DNA from: Sclerodactyla briareus
Lineage: Eukaryota; Echinodermata; Holothuroidea; Dendrochirotida; Sclerodactylidae
Assembly (NCBI GenBank): GCA_026419785.1
Contig: JAODTK010004287.1
Span: 104,606 to 168,605 of the forward strand
Length of the DNA stretch: 64,000 nucleotides
Direction of reading: 5' to 3'
The position numbers were made by a program, and so were the translations under genes. Below the pieces are notes generated by a model. It was given only the letters and a program-made list of their open reading frames with translations, was not told where the DNA came from and did not search any database. Position 1 is the first letter of the stretch. Every line of letters begins with the position of its first letter. This document shows, one piece after another, positions 11,020-22,959 of the stretch.

Positions 11020-12180
11020 GTGGTTCAGGAATTTTGGTCCAAGGCCCCATCGGGCCTAAGGGACTCTTTTTATGAAATTTCACCCAAATACGTGGAGTGC
11101 ATATCCTCCCACAAAATCCATTTGATTTTCTCAAATGTTACATAAGGGTCATCTGGTTCGAGGGCCATGGGGGTCGTTCAGGAATTTGGGGCTCGGGGTC
11201 CAGTTTTGGCCCTAGGGCATATCTGAAATACCGTAAAATATTGTATCTCCTCAACATTTTGTGCACAGGTGATGTTCAGCAGCTGGTGTAATAGCCATAT
11301 CTTTAGGGTGTGCAGGGATTTGGGTCCCAATGACCAGTGTGAGGCCCTGGGGCCCATCATGTGGATTTGCAAAAGCTTATCTTATTACAAATGTGATTGC
11401 ATAGGCGACATCTGTCATAAGATGGTATGACAGCTCTGTACCTTGGGGTGTTCAGGAATTTGGGGTCCATGGTCCCACTTGGGCCGTCGGCGAGTCCATA
11501 AAATTCCACACAATGGTACGGAATGGCTCTCCTCCCACAAGCTTCAATTGTTTCTTTAAAGTTACATGTAATGGTCCGTGGGTAGAGGGCAATTGGGGGT
11601 GTTTTGGGGAATTTGGGTCCAGGGCCTATTTTGGCCAGGGACCATAATGAAAGACGCAAACAATCTGTGTATATCTGCAAATTGTGCACAGTGCGATGTT
11701 TGGTTATAATGATGGTCCAATAGTTGTACCTGCAGGCGTGCCCAAGGATTTGGGACCCAAGGCCAGTGTGTGCCCGGTTTACATGCATGTGGAATTACGC
11801 AAAATGCTTCTATCTTATGAATGTTGATGATCATTGCGGACATACTGTTGTAAAACAGATATTCCTTGTGCGTTTGTAGGGATTTTTCCATGTACTTTGG
11901 GGCAGAGGGTCCATATCATGAATATCACGTATGGTACTTTTTAAACGCATTTCTCCCACAAGTTTCAATCATTTTTCTTCAATTGATACTTGGGTTGGGC
12001 CAATGGTGGTGTTGCGAACTTCTGCCCGAGGCCCAATGGGGCCATATGGTCCATTAATGTGAAATCAGCGACAATGCTTATCTAACAAGGATGGTGTTAA
12101 TGTTTAGTCATTAAGACGGTCTAATAGCCGTAATCCAGCAAGTTTTCAGGAATTGTTTAAAGGGGCCCATAATAAACTAG
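11020..12180 (+). repeat. Tandem satellite array, alternating units of about 155 bp (family S3)
   Basis: Units repeat 'ttcaggaatttggggtcca.ggcc....tgggcc' followed by 'catttatgtggaatttcacaaaatgcttctatctccta..aatg', then 'gtgcacagtgcgatgttcggtcataatgatggtctaatagccgtacct'. The phrase 'aatttgggtcc' or a variant recurs near 11,034, 11,187, 11,318, 11,457, 11,609 and 11,750. Open frames of 100-140 codons across the array are a by-product of the repetition. The Helitron 3' end at 12,903 shortly follows, so the array may be the internal satellite of that element. Confidence 0.75.
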
Positions 12181-12184
12181 CATG

Positions 12185-12660
12185 TGAAAAAAAACTGCAA
12201 AAATCTGCAAATATGTTTTCCATTACAATTTAGTTGCATTACCATGGAACTCTGCAGCATTACGGCGGCAATTTGGATTTTCCTCGGAATGACTTCTTTT
12301 GCAGATATGCACGTTTCGGTACAGGCGGATCGTGTGGGACCAAATTTATAATTTCTTGACCCATTGGACCACACATGGCGGCCATTTTGATTTGTTGCAG
12401 AAATAACGCTTTATCCGATGCAGTGAAATTTGGTGGCAGTCGCCATTGAGAAATTCTGTGATTGCAAAAGTGGGCGTGGCCACACACTCCAACGGCCAGC
12501 CATCTTGAATTTTTCGACGAATGACTTGTTTGAAGCAGATATGCCGTTTCGGAACATGGCGAACGTTTTGGGATCCACTTTAAGTTTCGCCTCATTGGCC
12601 CACACACGGCGGTCATTTTTATTTTTTTTCGCAAAACTGCGCTTTATCCGATTCTCGGCA
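12185..12660 (+). repeat. Two-copy tandem repeat, about 265 bp
   Basis: Both copies contain 'gaatgacttgttttgcagatatgc.gtttcgg', then 'cattgg.ccacacatggcggccattttgatt' and 'gcaaaa..gcgctttatccgat'. Copy one spans about 12,270-12,415 and copy two about 12,515-12,660, separated by related degenerate sequence. This is probably interior sequence of the same Helitron-associated block. Confidence 0.6.
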
Positions 12661-12903
12661 ACATAGCGATGTTCCAAACTTTGTAAGACTTGAAACGAAA
12701 CTTGGTGGATGGGGGGTACATTTTCCACGAGTGAGAGTCATTCAAGCCACGGGTGGTCAAATTTGCATAATTAATGTGCCCATATTAAACTTCCATGGAT
12801 TGTAGCAAAATGGGGGTCTTTTGGGGGTGTTAGATACTTCCCAATGATGCTCAAAAGGGGGGGATATAAACGTGGGCGGTGTACCCGCCTACACATGTCT
12901 AGT
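12661..12903 (+). mobile_element. Helitron 3' end, copy B
   Basis: Ends with an 8-bp hairpin (12,872-12,879 with 12,885-12,892) and CTAG-T at 12,899-12,903. The last 40 bases are nearly identical to copy A. If the satellites upstream belong to the same insertion, the whole element could run from about 10,990 to 12,902. A 5' TC end was not proven. Confidence 0.7.
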
Positions 12904-13908
12904 CTTTATATATTTGCGTGGAGTTGTCATGTTAGACATTGTTCAGTTTGCCCATGATCCTAATTTACAACACTTGTTACAAGGAGTTTGTTGAGTTGTA
13001 TAGGGTTCTTATTTCTTTTTCAAACGTTCAATCATCAGAAGATATAGTTTTCATCATGAACCATAACCCAATATATTGGCAATATCCAATATACAATAGT
13101 GTGTCAACAGAACTGAATTGATCGTCACTTCCTGGTATTGAACAAACCATAATGTTAGAGACTCTCCAATGCTCACCTAATAAAGCCTATGTTTGCACTA
13201 TTTTTGCTTTTGCAAGTCATGTTTAAGGCAAGTTTCATTTAGCCCTCCACTCTCTTCCACCTCTTTTCTTAAAAGCGCCCCAATGAGTCAAAACATGAAT
13301 AATTAACGCTATAGAAAGGCACAGAACAAGGAAGTGCTTCGAACATGAATAAAAAAGAAGAAGTAGTATTTTCGTGCCCCTATCCAGGCACGGCCTCAGT
13401 TAGCCCCAGAAAAATGTTGTTCTTGAGATCGACCTTACTCAAATAATTAGCTTCCATAAGTTCAAAAAGGCTTATGGGAAGCACATTCAATATTTAGCTC
13501 GAAGTCCAGTTTCAACGCTGCCAACTGTTTTGGTCACCTCAACCCCTTCCCCTAACTATACTAGATTCGTTACCCAACAGTATTGCTGAAACAACATTAT
13601 AAGGCAATTCATGAATAGCTATTCATGGCCATAAAATTGGATGAAATTTTGACAGGACCTATCGCCACCTAGTTTCAAACTTACACTTACTAAAAGCTAT
13701 ATTTCTGGCTACTACGCTTGACATAAATCTCAGCAAGATAGCAAACTCATATTTGCTAATCTTGAAAACCACACCACTGATCGTAAATGCTCTCCTCTTT
13801 GTTCAATCCAGGATGGGGCCCGGAGGAACATCGTTTTGACAGCCACGCCACGATCGACGCTTACGCAAGCCATGAAGTCTATGTGGCTGCGATAAAGACT
13901 GCAAATGA
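12904..13908. other. Intergenic, no gene seen
   Basis: AT-rich DNA without repeats that I can pair and without a supported exon. Confidence 0.4.
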
Positions 13909-14187
13909 CCGGTCAACGCTAGGAGTAACTCGCTGGAACTGCGTCAGCTGAAATTCTGGTATTCCAACAAGAAGATGGTAGACCAGCTAACGGTGGGCAA
14001 AACAGTACTCCTCTTGAATTATACCAAAGGCCGATCCTACATCATGTTTAATGACAAGGCCATCAAACGACCAGCGACAAAATTCCGCACCTCACAAAGA
14101 GAAATCAGGGAGGCCAAAGAACTAATCTTCCCGCCACCGCCAGAGGAGATCCATCTAGCATCGATGTCAAAGAACCAGAGCCTGTGA
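13909..14187 (+). CDS. Unassigned coding-like fragment, about 92 codons
   Basis: The frame is open from 13,909 to a TGA at 14,185-14,187, with an internal ATG at 13,975. The translation is rich in Lys, Arg and Glu, with a proline stretch and 'REIREAKELIFPPPPEE' near the C-terminus. This looks more like real protein than the neighbouring chance frames. Upstream sequence continues to look coding in other frames (about 13,820-13,905), so an indel or an intron may separate parts. It could be the end of a transposon ORF1-like protein or an isolated exon. I do not recognise the family. Confidence 0.3.
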   Translation, partial: PVNARSNSLELRQLKFWYSNKKMVDQLTVGKTVLLLNYTKGRSYIMFNDKAIKRPATKFRTSQREIREAKELIFPPPPEEIHLASMSKNQSL

Positions 14188-15109
14188 CATCTCCGGGCAG
14201 ATAACTGTGACCGGTGAAGTTGTTACATTCGTTGACTTTATTTTGTAGGAACCAAAACATGAACTACATTTTCCAATTATGAGAACCAGGAAGTGTCATT
14301 AATGGGTCAAGCAGTAGTCACTAGACAGAAGCAAACACACATTTCCAAATTCCCAACCAAATCATTGTGTCATTTTCAGCACTTGGAATCCCTACAAAGA
14401 ACCATCTATACAAGTACGCTCTTCAGTTGTCATTCTCAAACAATTCAATATTCCCCCACACCTATCAACCATTTTCTAGTGGCCAGGCAGTCCTAGCTCA
14501 GCCCTCAATCTCTTTTGTACATGTCAACTTGTTGAAAACTTCGCTCCGGTCATTATTCCACTTACAGGCTCATTATTTCAGCCAGAATTCACCACACGAT
14601 GTTTTCATGCCCCCACTGTCCATCTCAGTTACTGTTAATAATCCCACTTGCACAAAACGAACAGAACAATTCGTGATGTTGAAAAAAGACAACTCTCCCA
14701 AACTGGACGCCTATTAACCCTGACTACCACCAGTTCAGGGTAGGATTTGATACCCAACTTTTCATTTGTGCTTCTTCATCCAAAATGAAAATTATTCGAT
14801 TGACAACCACTCCCAATTGGCTTTACCAGCATTTCTGGCTTTTTGGCATTTCAATGATTACATATTACCACACAGTCACAAAAAATACCGCACCTGAACA
14901 ACGTGCACAGCTGACCTGGACACATTCATACTGGTACATAGCAAAGCCTGCTCGAAATTCTGCTATATATTCCCTCCAATTCTAAGTGAACCTAAAACTG
15001 ATAACGTGATAGAGATTTATTAAATCGCCATATCACTCCCCAGATAATAATCCCCACCACTTCACCAACAATCACACAAGCACAGACTGCATCAATCAAA
15101 TGTGTGATT
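14188..15109. other. Intergenic, no gene seen
   Basis: Includes an overlapping pair of chance open frames (14,293-14,717) with no domain and a short hairpin near 14,715-14,745 (CCCTGA with TCAGGG). Confidence 0.4.
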
Positions 15110-15420
15110 TCTTGATTACTTGACTACAGCTAAGAATCTATGTAGTCATGTGAGTTTGGGTATACTGTTGTGTGTATGTGACACCAGGCTTGTGGAGAAC
15201 AAAACTTGACCCTTACTGGGTTGACAAAGCTCATACTGAATGATGTGTGGAATCCCATAATGAATCCACGATCCCTATTCATTTGAAGTCAGGTTCAGGT
15301 CATTCCAGTCATAGAGGTCTAAGTCGAAAACACTGCAGAAGCTTGGTGTGAACTTTTCATGGGAAGTACAAGCTCCCTATTGCCTTTGGTGAGACACCTA
15401 AACAAGGGGTAACTTTCAAT
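15110..15420 (+). repeat. Old degenerate copy of the S1 element
   Basis: Contains 'gaatctatgtagtcatg', a TGTGTGT tract and 'gacaccaggcttgt'. These match the left end of the element at 148. They are followed by one eroded S1 unit with 'aggttcaggtcattcc' and 'tgggaagtacaagctccctattg'. Both terminal inverted arms are lost or too eroded to see. Confidence 0.6.
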
Positions 15421-18400
15421 CGGGCCGCCTACTATGTACAGTACAGTAGTTTTTACAAAGTTTCAATTCAGTTGGGCCTTAGCCCACTAAAAGAGATCAC
15501 ATAATGCGACTGCTTACAATTAGTAAAATGTAAAATGTTTGATCGACAATAAATCAACTGACTTGCAATGAGTTTGTGACTAGTTTCGTAAGTTGCAGCC
15601 AAGCTGGTTGCTTGATGTGCTTCCTGTTAGCACGTAAAACACTCCACACTTACAGTTAACATCAATGGAAATTTCTCTATGACTCTGGATTAAAGACAAA
15701 TAATCAAGGTCGTCACTTCCCGCAAAATGAGATAGACTACAATATAATGGCGTGAGCCTACAATTTCATCAATTTGTAAAACATAATCAGGTACCAATGA
15801 TAAAACAATTACACTAGAAGGTTTAGCAACGATTGGCTGCCATTTATGGCCTTGCTTCGGTTTTCTGCTGAACGAATCATTTTTCGCTAGAAGTGGCACT
15901 AGCAACCTGTTTGACTAGCCCAGTTACTTGTTAATCCTACACAGTACAGGGCAGGATGTTGATAAGTGTGCTTGTCAAAATTACTGTTATCACAATGTGA
16001 GTACCTTGCCTAGATCAAAAGAGATGGAATATTGGTTCATTTTAACTTGGAATTAATGGGTAATAAAGAATTACATGCAACGGTGCTTTAAAAAAACAAA
16101 ATCACCAAATTTCAAGGTGTTTCTTCGTCTAAAGCAAAACCATACGTTCCACCTTTTCCTGAAGTGCCCTTACAACATACCCTGACTGAAGCTGCAGAAC
16201 ATCGACACCGAAGAATTTATCTGCACGTCCAAACAATTCATCACCCTGTTTTGTTTTCAATTACCAGGATGAAGTTGCTCGTGTCATAAACAATGCGACA
16301 AATGAGAATAGAAGCTGATTAAGACAACACGCACCAGGCCCGTCGTACTATGGAATACCATAACAGAGACACCCATCCGCACTGGTGATCGGGTGACCAT
16401 CGGGTGACCATCACTAGTGTGTCCGCCGAGGAAAGATAAATATTTAAAGGAAGTCGGCTTTTCAACACTCGGATTCCCAGATCACAGTAAATATGTGACC
16501 CCGAAGAATCCACTTCAGAACTGACAAACCCGGACTTGATTGGACATGTGTAAAAATCAGTGCTGGAACTATTAATTATGGTTGTTGTATTCAGTAAAAT
16601 AGGTGGCTCAATCCATTCAATTATAGAATTGAATACTGTAGGTCTAAGCGAATCACAGGCCACAAAATCATTATTGCACAACAGCGATTCATTGTTAATC
16701 ACAGGTATTTCGCTATCGCAGAATGGACTTCATTCCATCTTATCTAGAAAGGGCTAAAAAATTATATCACCTCCAAAATGATGACAGGTCGAGAGATGTG
16801 CTTATGTTTTCTAACTTCGTACTGCAGTATGGTACGTTACAAGGTCTGAACTACTTTTATCAATTTTCTGATCTATTTCGAGCAAAATCGTCCCCCTAAA
16901 ACTAATTTTGGTGGCTACTTGAAAGCTTTCCAGGGCTACTTGAATAACATTACTTTGGTTTCAAAATAACATTCATAGTCCTATATAATGGCGCACCACT
17001 CACCGCCCCCCCTTTTTTTTTTTTGGCTTCACATGGCAACTGTACCTACTACAACAGGCCTATCCATGCAGATCTTGGTGAAATTCATTTGAAGGTATCG
17101 ATGTGGGACCTTACAGTAAAATTCTTTGTACTAACTAAAAAAGATCGATAGTGTAATTGGAATATTTGCAAACACATAAAATGAAGTTAGTAATGTTTTC
17201 AGATAGCGACGCAGGTCCTGGTTCATGCAGTATGTGAGCAAGACCCATATGTCTACAATTTGTATGGCAGTGCAGACCAAAAGCACTGCCAGGCCTTTAC
17301 GTCGACTGCATGCCATACTGTACTGTTATGCCATGTGCTGGGTAGGACGTTCAATGCAGTACTCACTGTGTGTAACCCACTGGAAGTTTTCAAAGGACAA
17401 CTGCAGGATGATTTTTCAGGGGCTGATTTAATAGCTGGATAAAACTGATGCGTCCGTCCAACCAGAAGTATAATAGTGCTTCCCGTTACGCAGTTTATAG
17501 TCCATTATGTATTTTGGTGTTTTGTGAATCATGGTTTGCGCAAATTGAAGAATGCATCCCATCATGCCTAACAAATTATATCATACTTGCACAACCCTGC
17601 CAACATTCGTTTCCTATTGGACTTCAACCATTAATTCACCTCGAACAGCATTTAGTCCTATGGGAGAGGATGTTTGTTGTGGGTTGGTAGGTGTCCGATG
17701 TTCTTGGTGAGAGAAGCAAACAGAAATCCGCTAAATGTTGACTTTCTCAACCAAATGAAACCATCAAATACATAACATAATTCCTGTGTTGTCCATGTGT
17801 GACGTCATGCGATATTGCGCAATTGGGATTCCCCCAATTTCTCTGGCTCAATGGCCCAACTTGAGACCAATAACCCCACATAACATCGGTATTGAAATGG
17901 ATTTGAAACTATAGATACAGTTTTTTCCTTCTCCACAATTTAACCTCTGTTGTATCCATGCCTGCAGTTGTCCTTTAATCGATGTTCGTGATCACTAATG
18001 AAACATGTTCCTTACAAAAAATCGTATCTCCCCAGAATTGGAACACCTTCGAGTGGTATATGGCCTAAAACCTGAAAGTGATTTTGGAGCTCTGTTTAAC
18101 TTGTTCGCCCGCCGCCCCCATGTTATGGAAAGTATTTTTCTAGCAAAAGTAACTGAAAATGGACTATTTGTCCTGGCATATCATTCTGAAATGAAAATTC
18201 TAAAAAGTTGGATATTTTCCCGAAAATTTGGCCAGCCTGCACACTTTCTTCTTGTTAATGAATACATAACATACTGAAATACAATTTCACGCCGGTGATG
18301 AACAATAGTTATTTCTCTTTTTATGGCTTCTCCACTGGGCAATCAATCAGCGAAATTCAGTGGTAGAGTTTTCGTTGTCCATAATGTATTACATAGAAGT

Positions 18401-20273
18401 CCAAAAGTACAGTCATCTACATGCTAGTTGGCCTTTAATAGAATACAATAGACGAATCCTGACAGTAGTAAACTAACTGCTAAAGGAAGTCATGACAATG
18501 ACACTAATTCGAATGTCACCTACAGACAACAGTTCGAAAGATTTCAAGTAACAATTGCCAGAATATATCAATTTTATAAACTCAACACTTACGAATTCTA
18601 TTTACCTGCTCATTGCAGATACACCCCCAAGAATCCACCAACATCACAGGAGTCATCGAAGCAATCACGAACAAGACGGCAACATAAATGTCACTGTCCT
18701 GGCAGATGAAGACCTGAAAGAAGTACCATAGCTGGCGAACTTCAACAAGAACTACACAAGGGAGAACTCTGCAAGAGACCTTGGAGGACATTGAGGATGT
18801 GCAGTTCTCTTTCACTGTGCAAGGTTCCAATGTGACTACTTTGAAGACCTGATATGGCCCTGCAATCCCATCAGTCACAATACAAACAAGACTCTACAAG
18901 TTTCTAGTTGACATGAACAGTGTACTTAATATGTACCGTATCCAGCTTGGAGTACTGATTTACCTTTCAATCATCTACAGACAGCCATGTGTAGCGAAAT
19001 CAGTCAGTTTCCTACCAACAGTATTTTGTCCAGTGTGCATTATTGTTCCCAACCAGTTCGAAATTTAACTTCACAGCTCATACTTACCATAATTGGCAAC
19101 CCTGCACCACCCCAATAGGACAAAACCAGGCACATTTTCTTTACCACTTAGTCGAAGTTGGCAACCACATTCGCCGTTCTCAATTTGCCAGCCAAACTTG
19201 GCCAAGACTTTGTTTAAGAGAATTCAGGTTTTTCGTCAGTGTTTGTCCTAGAAGGGGTACCTAACTACTTCTACAGCGCTTCGCCACTTGTATCGTTCTT
19301 GTTTCGAATGATTTTCTGAGTTGGTCTCTCTCACGCGTGATTCCCTTTTCAACGCATCTTGTTCCACATGTCTTAGCTTGCCCAACGTAAGGGCTCTTGC
19401 GTGTCTTTGGAAGTAGCCTACCATTGGGCTTGCGTACGCCTAGCGTTAGGGTTAGGCTTGGATTTGGAATTTGTGTCTTTAGACACAATGGCATTTTGGA
19501 GCCATAGTCGATAGTTGCCGGGTTGCTGCAGTTCGTTGTCCAGGTATACCTTCTCCCCTCCTACCAAAACTTTCTTGTCAGTGTACAATTAGTGTTTCGA
19601 CCAGTTTTGAAGTATGTCTCTATCAGGGTTGCAAAAATTACCTGTGTGCTACTATTGGGAATGAGCTGCGATTGTGATTGAATACAGTAGTATTATTCTT
19701 ATTGTCTACTTGAGAGAAATCATGATGACGTCAATGTACAGGACCTGGAAACAAATACCATATCCTGGGAAGGACGAACTCAGTTCAGCAAGTGACACTG
19801 TTAGCAATAATAAATATTGATTGCCCTTCCGAAAAGCAACGCTTCTTCCAAAAACTATCATTTTCTATTTTCAGCCAACATTGCAGACTTATGGCAATGT
19901 CATTCGTACACAGTAGAAATTCGAAATTGGGACTATTGTCCAAATATCAAACTAACAATGCTACATATGTAGAGTCAGGAATTAAGCAAAGTCATTTGGC
20001 AATCATTCTCGCCAAATGGCTAAGTAGACCTATCTAGATTCGTCTGACTGAATGTTTACACTTCACATGTTACCCATTATGCTTTCCATGTATTCCATCC
20101 CTTTTTACAACTTCTTCACTTAGTTTTCTGGAGGACTTGATTACAGCTGCCTCAAATTATACCATTGCATAATTCATTACAACAAGTACACCTACTCAGC
20201 CTTTCCTACAATAAGCAGAAAGTTTCTTGATGTCGAAATTTCGATTCAGATTGAGCCTTGGCAGTACTTATCG
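15421..20273. other. Long intergenic stretch, no supported gene
   Basis: About 4.9 kb of AT-rich DNA. I checked the longer open frames at 16,319-16,702 (-), 17,448-17,690 (+), 18,005-18,277 (+) and 18,582-18,878 (-). None has a recognisable domain or flanking splice signals that make a consistent gene. A polypyrimidine run followed by CAG near 18,601-18,617 could be an acceptor, but the following sequence has stops in all plus frames within about 100 bases. A C/T homopolymer run is at 17,004-17,023. Confidence 0.35.
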
Positions 20274-20356
20274 ATACTGCGTACTGGTGCTGGAAGTACC
20301 GGTATTGGTATAGGCATCCGGTTGGAACTATTATTCCAGCACCAGTACGCCAGTAT
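20274..20356. repeat. Inverted repeat (22-23 bp arms, 38-base loop)
   Basis: The left arm at 20,274-20,295 and the right arm at 20,334-20,356 share GTACTGGTGCTGGAA and its reverse complement, with one inserted base. The loop is itself rich in 'accggt/ggtatt' motifs. It could be a small foldback element or the core of a MITE. Confidence 0.75.
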
Positions 20357-21889
20357 TAGCGGATAACTAAATTGCACATGTTTTCCGTGCAGAAGCACCT
20401 GCTTGCAACAAAGTCAATTGGCAGATCCTAAATCCAGCTCATACATTTACCTTACTATCTCAAGGAAATAATGTTAAACTACCATTCAGCCTTTATTTCT
20501 TCCCTTGCTACCAGGCATAAACTAAAGCTCTCCATATGTAGTTATTCATTTCATGAATGTTATGAAGCTTGGAAAGAACAATTGAGGAAACTATTGTTAA
20601 GATTGGGTGACGTCAAAAATGGTAGTTTCATATAATAAATCCCTTTAGCAAACCATATACATTTGTTACGGCTGTTCATTTTTCCGAAAAGATAACAAAT
20701 AACTGATACCATTTTCCATTTGAGTGTATTCCAATTAACTGAAATTCCCTTTAGATAAAGTATCAGCAATGCTATTCATTTCAATATCATCAATGCTCCA
20801 TTTACTTTCTACTTGTCTACTGTCCCTATGAATTCATCAACTGCACACTTCTGCTCCCTCTTTCCAGTTCCTAACCACAGAAGGAGGCAAGTTCATTCTA
20901 CTGCAAATAAGTGCTCGTGTTTCATAGTAATTTGACAAAATGTTTGTCATAATATCAACCTGATGACCAGATTTCAAACGACCATGCAAGATGAACCTCA
21001 TTCCTGTCATACACAATAAGATTTCACATTCAAAATAATTCCTCCACAATTTGCAAAAAAGGTTTCCTTTTCCACAATTCCTATATTTAATTCACTAACA
21101 CTAAACACCATGTAGTCAACTTTCTGCCTGTCCATAGTGTAAATATTTGTTCTTCTTAACCTAAGATAACTATACTTTCAATCAACAGATTTCTACTTCA
21201 TTTTATTTCAGTGCTAATATTTTTTTCCAATAAACAACCGCTAACTAAACGAGAACTGATTTTTTTTTTGTCTTCTCTGGTCACTGGTCCAGCATACCTA
21301 AATCCTTTGAAGATGGAACCCATTGCTGTCTCATTAGCACTCAGACAAAGAATGAAGAAAAAAGGTGTATAAATGGATGGCACCTTCGCACGGTCCCTTC
21401 CTATTGAAGTACCACACCACCACAGGAACGCCCTATCATGTGTACCTCAACACAATTCACAGCTGACAATGCAATATTCAGTTCTGCACCTACTAATTGG
21501 ATTGAATCATTGCTTTGTCAATGTAATCAGACTAGTATTATCTATCTTCAGATGTCTGTACCTATATCCCCATGGACAAATGGAAGGCTCCATCACATCA
21601 TGTTGTTCATGGTGTAGCCACCACCATCCCAAGCACCGCCGCTGTTGGAAAACTTTAGGCATTGGCGCAAAAACTCTCTACACGTTATCCAAGTGATCTC
21701 GCTGCACATGTCTGCCCTAGTGAAATCTCAGATGAGATCGAGAATGTGCATTGCTGGAAGCTGTCAATTCGCATAACATACACATTTTTCCAACGTGCTC
21801 CCATTGCAACATACTTGGTGGCTACGGACTACAGTTGATTTGAACAATTGAAGATCGTTCCAATGTCTAAAGTCGCAAGCGCATAATTT
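20357..21889. other. Intergenic, no supported gene
   Basis: Two neighbouring minus-strand open frames (20,560-20,769 and 20,837-21,049) are mildly protein-like but match nothing I recognise. No RNA genes or long repeats seen. Confidence 0.35.
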
Positions 21890-22130
21890 CACAATTTTCC
21901 AGAGTGTCAGATTGGAACGAAACTTCCGTTCTTAAAAGACATTTCGAAACCACCGTGGGTCAAACTGGTAATTCCCATGGAATACAACGACATTTGATAG
22001 ATGACGGCTACTTGGTTTCTGACCAAACTGAGGTCTGTAGAAACTGTTAGATACTTCTTCTTCTCCCCAATGATTGCTCAAAAGCATAAATATACACAAG
22101 GCTGATCTAACCCGCCTACACATGTCTAGT
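21890..22130 (+). mobile_element. Helitron 3' end, copy C (degenerate)
   Basis: Shares 'gttagatacttc..ccccaatgattgctcaaaagc' and the terminus CCCGCCTACACATGTCTAGT with copies A and B. CTAG is at 22,126-22,129 followed by T. The left arm of the hairpin has decayed. Confidence 0.65.
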
Positions 22131-22785
22131 GCAAGCTCAGAAGTCATTAAAGGACCTAACCACATCCTGCTCATAGTAACACTGGAGATTGCACTTTTCA
22201 GCACTACTAATAATCATGTGCTCGAACAATGTTTGACGCATCCTTCAAGTTCGACACAATGTTCAGCGACTCTTCAATACCCACAAGTCTAGTTTCAAAG
22301 GCTAACCTCAACAGAATTGAACACCTATGAGCCAGTCTGTGACACTTTAAAAGTAGTCAAACCTCCAACTTGAAGGTCATAAGAGTCGATTAAAAGTCAT
22401 AAGGAGCAATTATGTGAAAAAATGTGAATACTCCTACGAATGCTCCCTACATAAATCAAACATTGTTGAATATTGACGGTTTGAGCCAGAAAGTGCAAAA
22501 TGTTTTCGGTACAAAAAAAAAATAATTTTTCTTCGATCACTTTCACACTCTACATCAACATATTATTGAAAAAATGCAACTCCCCTTGTCAATGTACTTT
22601 GTAAAAGTTACCGGAGGCTCCATCATACAGTGTGTGAAATGTCCGTGACAAATTGTTCCGTCCGTGACGGGGCCACATAAATCCACCCACAAATAGAAGT
22701 GGATTCAAGGCAGGCCTGTCTAGCCATGGGTTGAAAACTGTTGAAAAGCATGCGTTTTCACTTGCATTTTTTCGATTGATTACCA
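22131..22785. other. Intergenic, no gene seen
   Basis: AT-rich, including poly(A) near 22,515-22,525. No supported feature. Confidence 0.4.
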
Positions 22786-22959
22786 TTTTTGATTCCTTGA
22801 CGAAGTCAGAGAAATCTATTCAGTCATGCGTCGTGTGTGTGTGTGTGACGCCTGCTTGAAACACGATAACGAGCTGGTACAATCTCCCATTTGTCCTTGT
22901 GTCTGGCTATAGGTTGTCAGAAAGAGTCAAGGAATCACTAAGCCTCTTGGCTTTCTGGT
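22786..22959 (+). mobile_element. Short Helentron/HINE-like element (S1 ends without the array)
   Basis: GATTCCTTGAC is at 22,791-22,801 and GTCAAGGAATC at 22,926-22,936. The hairpin AAGCC/GGCTT is at 22,940-22,953 and CTGG-T at 22,955-22,959. Between them lie the '(TG)n...gacgcctgcttg' left region and the 'tctcccatttgtcc.tgtgtctggcta' right region, also seen at both ends of the 3.3-kb element. Both ends are kept but only one trace of the repeat unit ('aaacacgataac') remains. Confidence 0.65.

Noticed and set aside
11357..11891. Minus-strand open frames of 109-143 codons
   Set aside because: They run across S3 satellite units and repeat with the satellite period.
12260..12728. Minus-strand open frames of 105-124 codons with 'VCGP' repeats
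   Set aside because: The repeated residues reflect the 265-bp tandem repeat, not a protein repeat.
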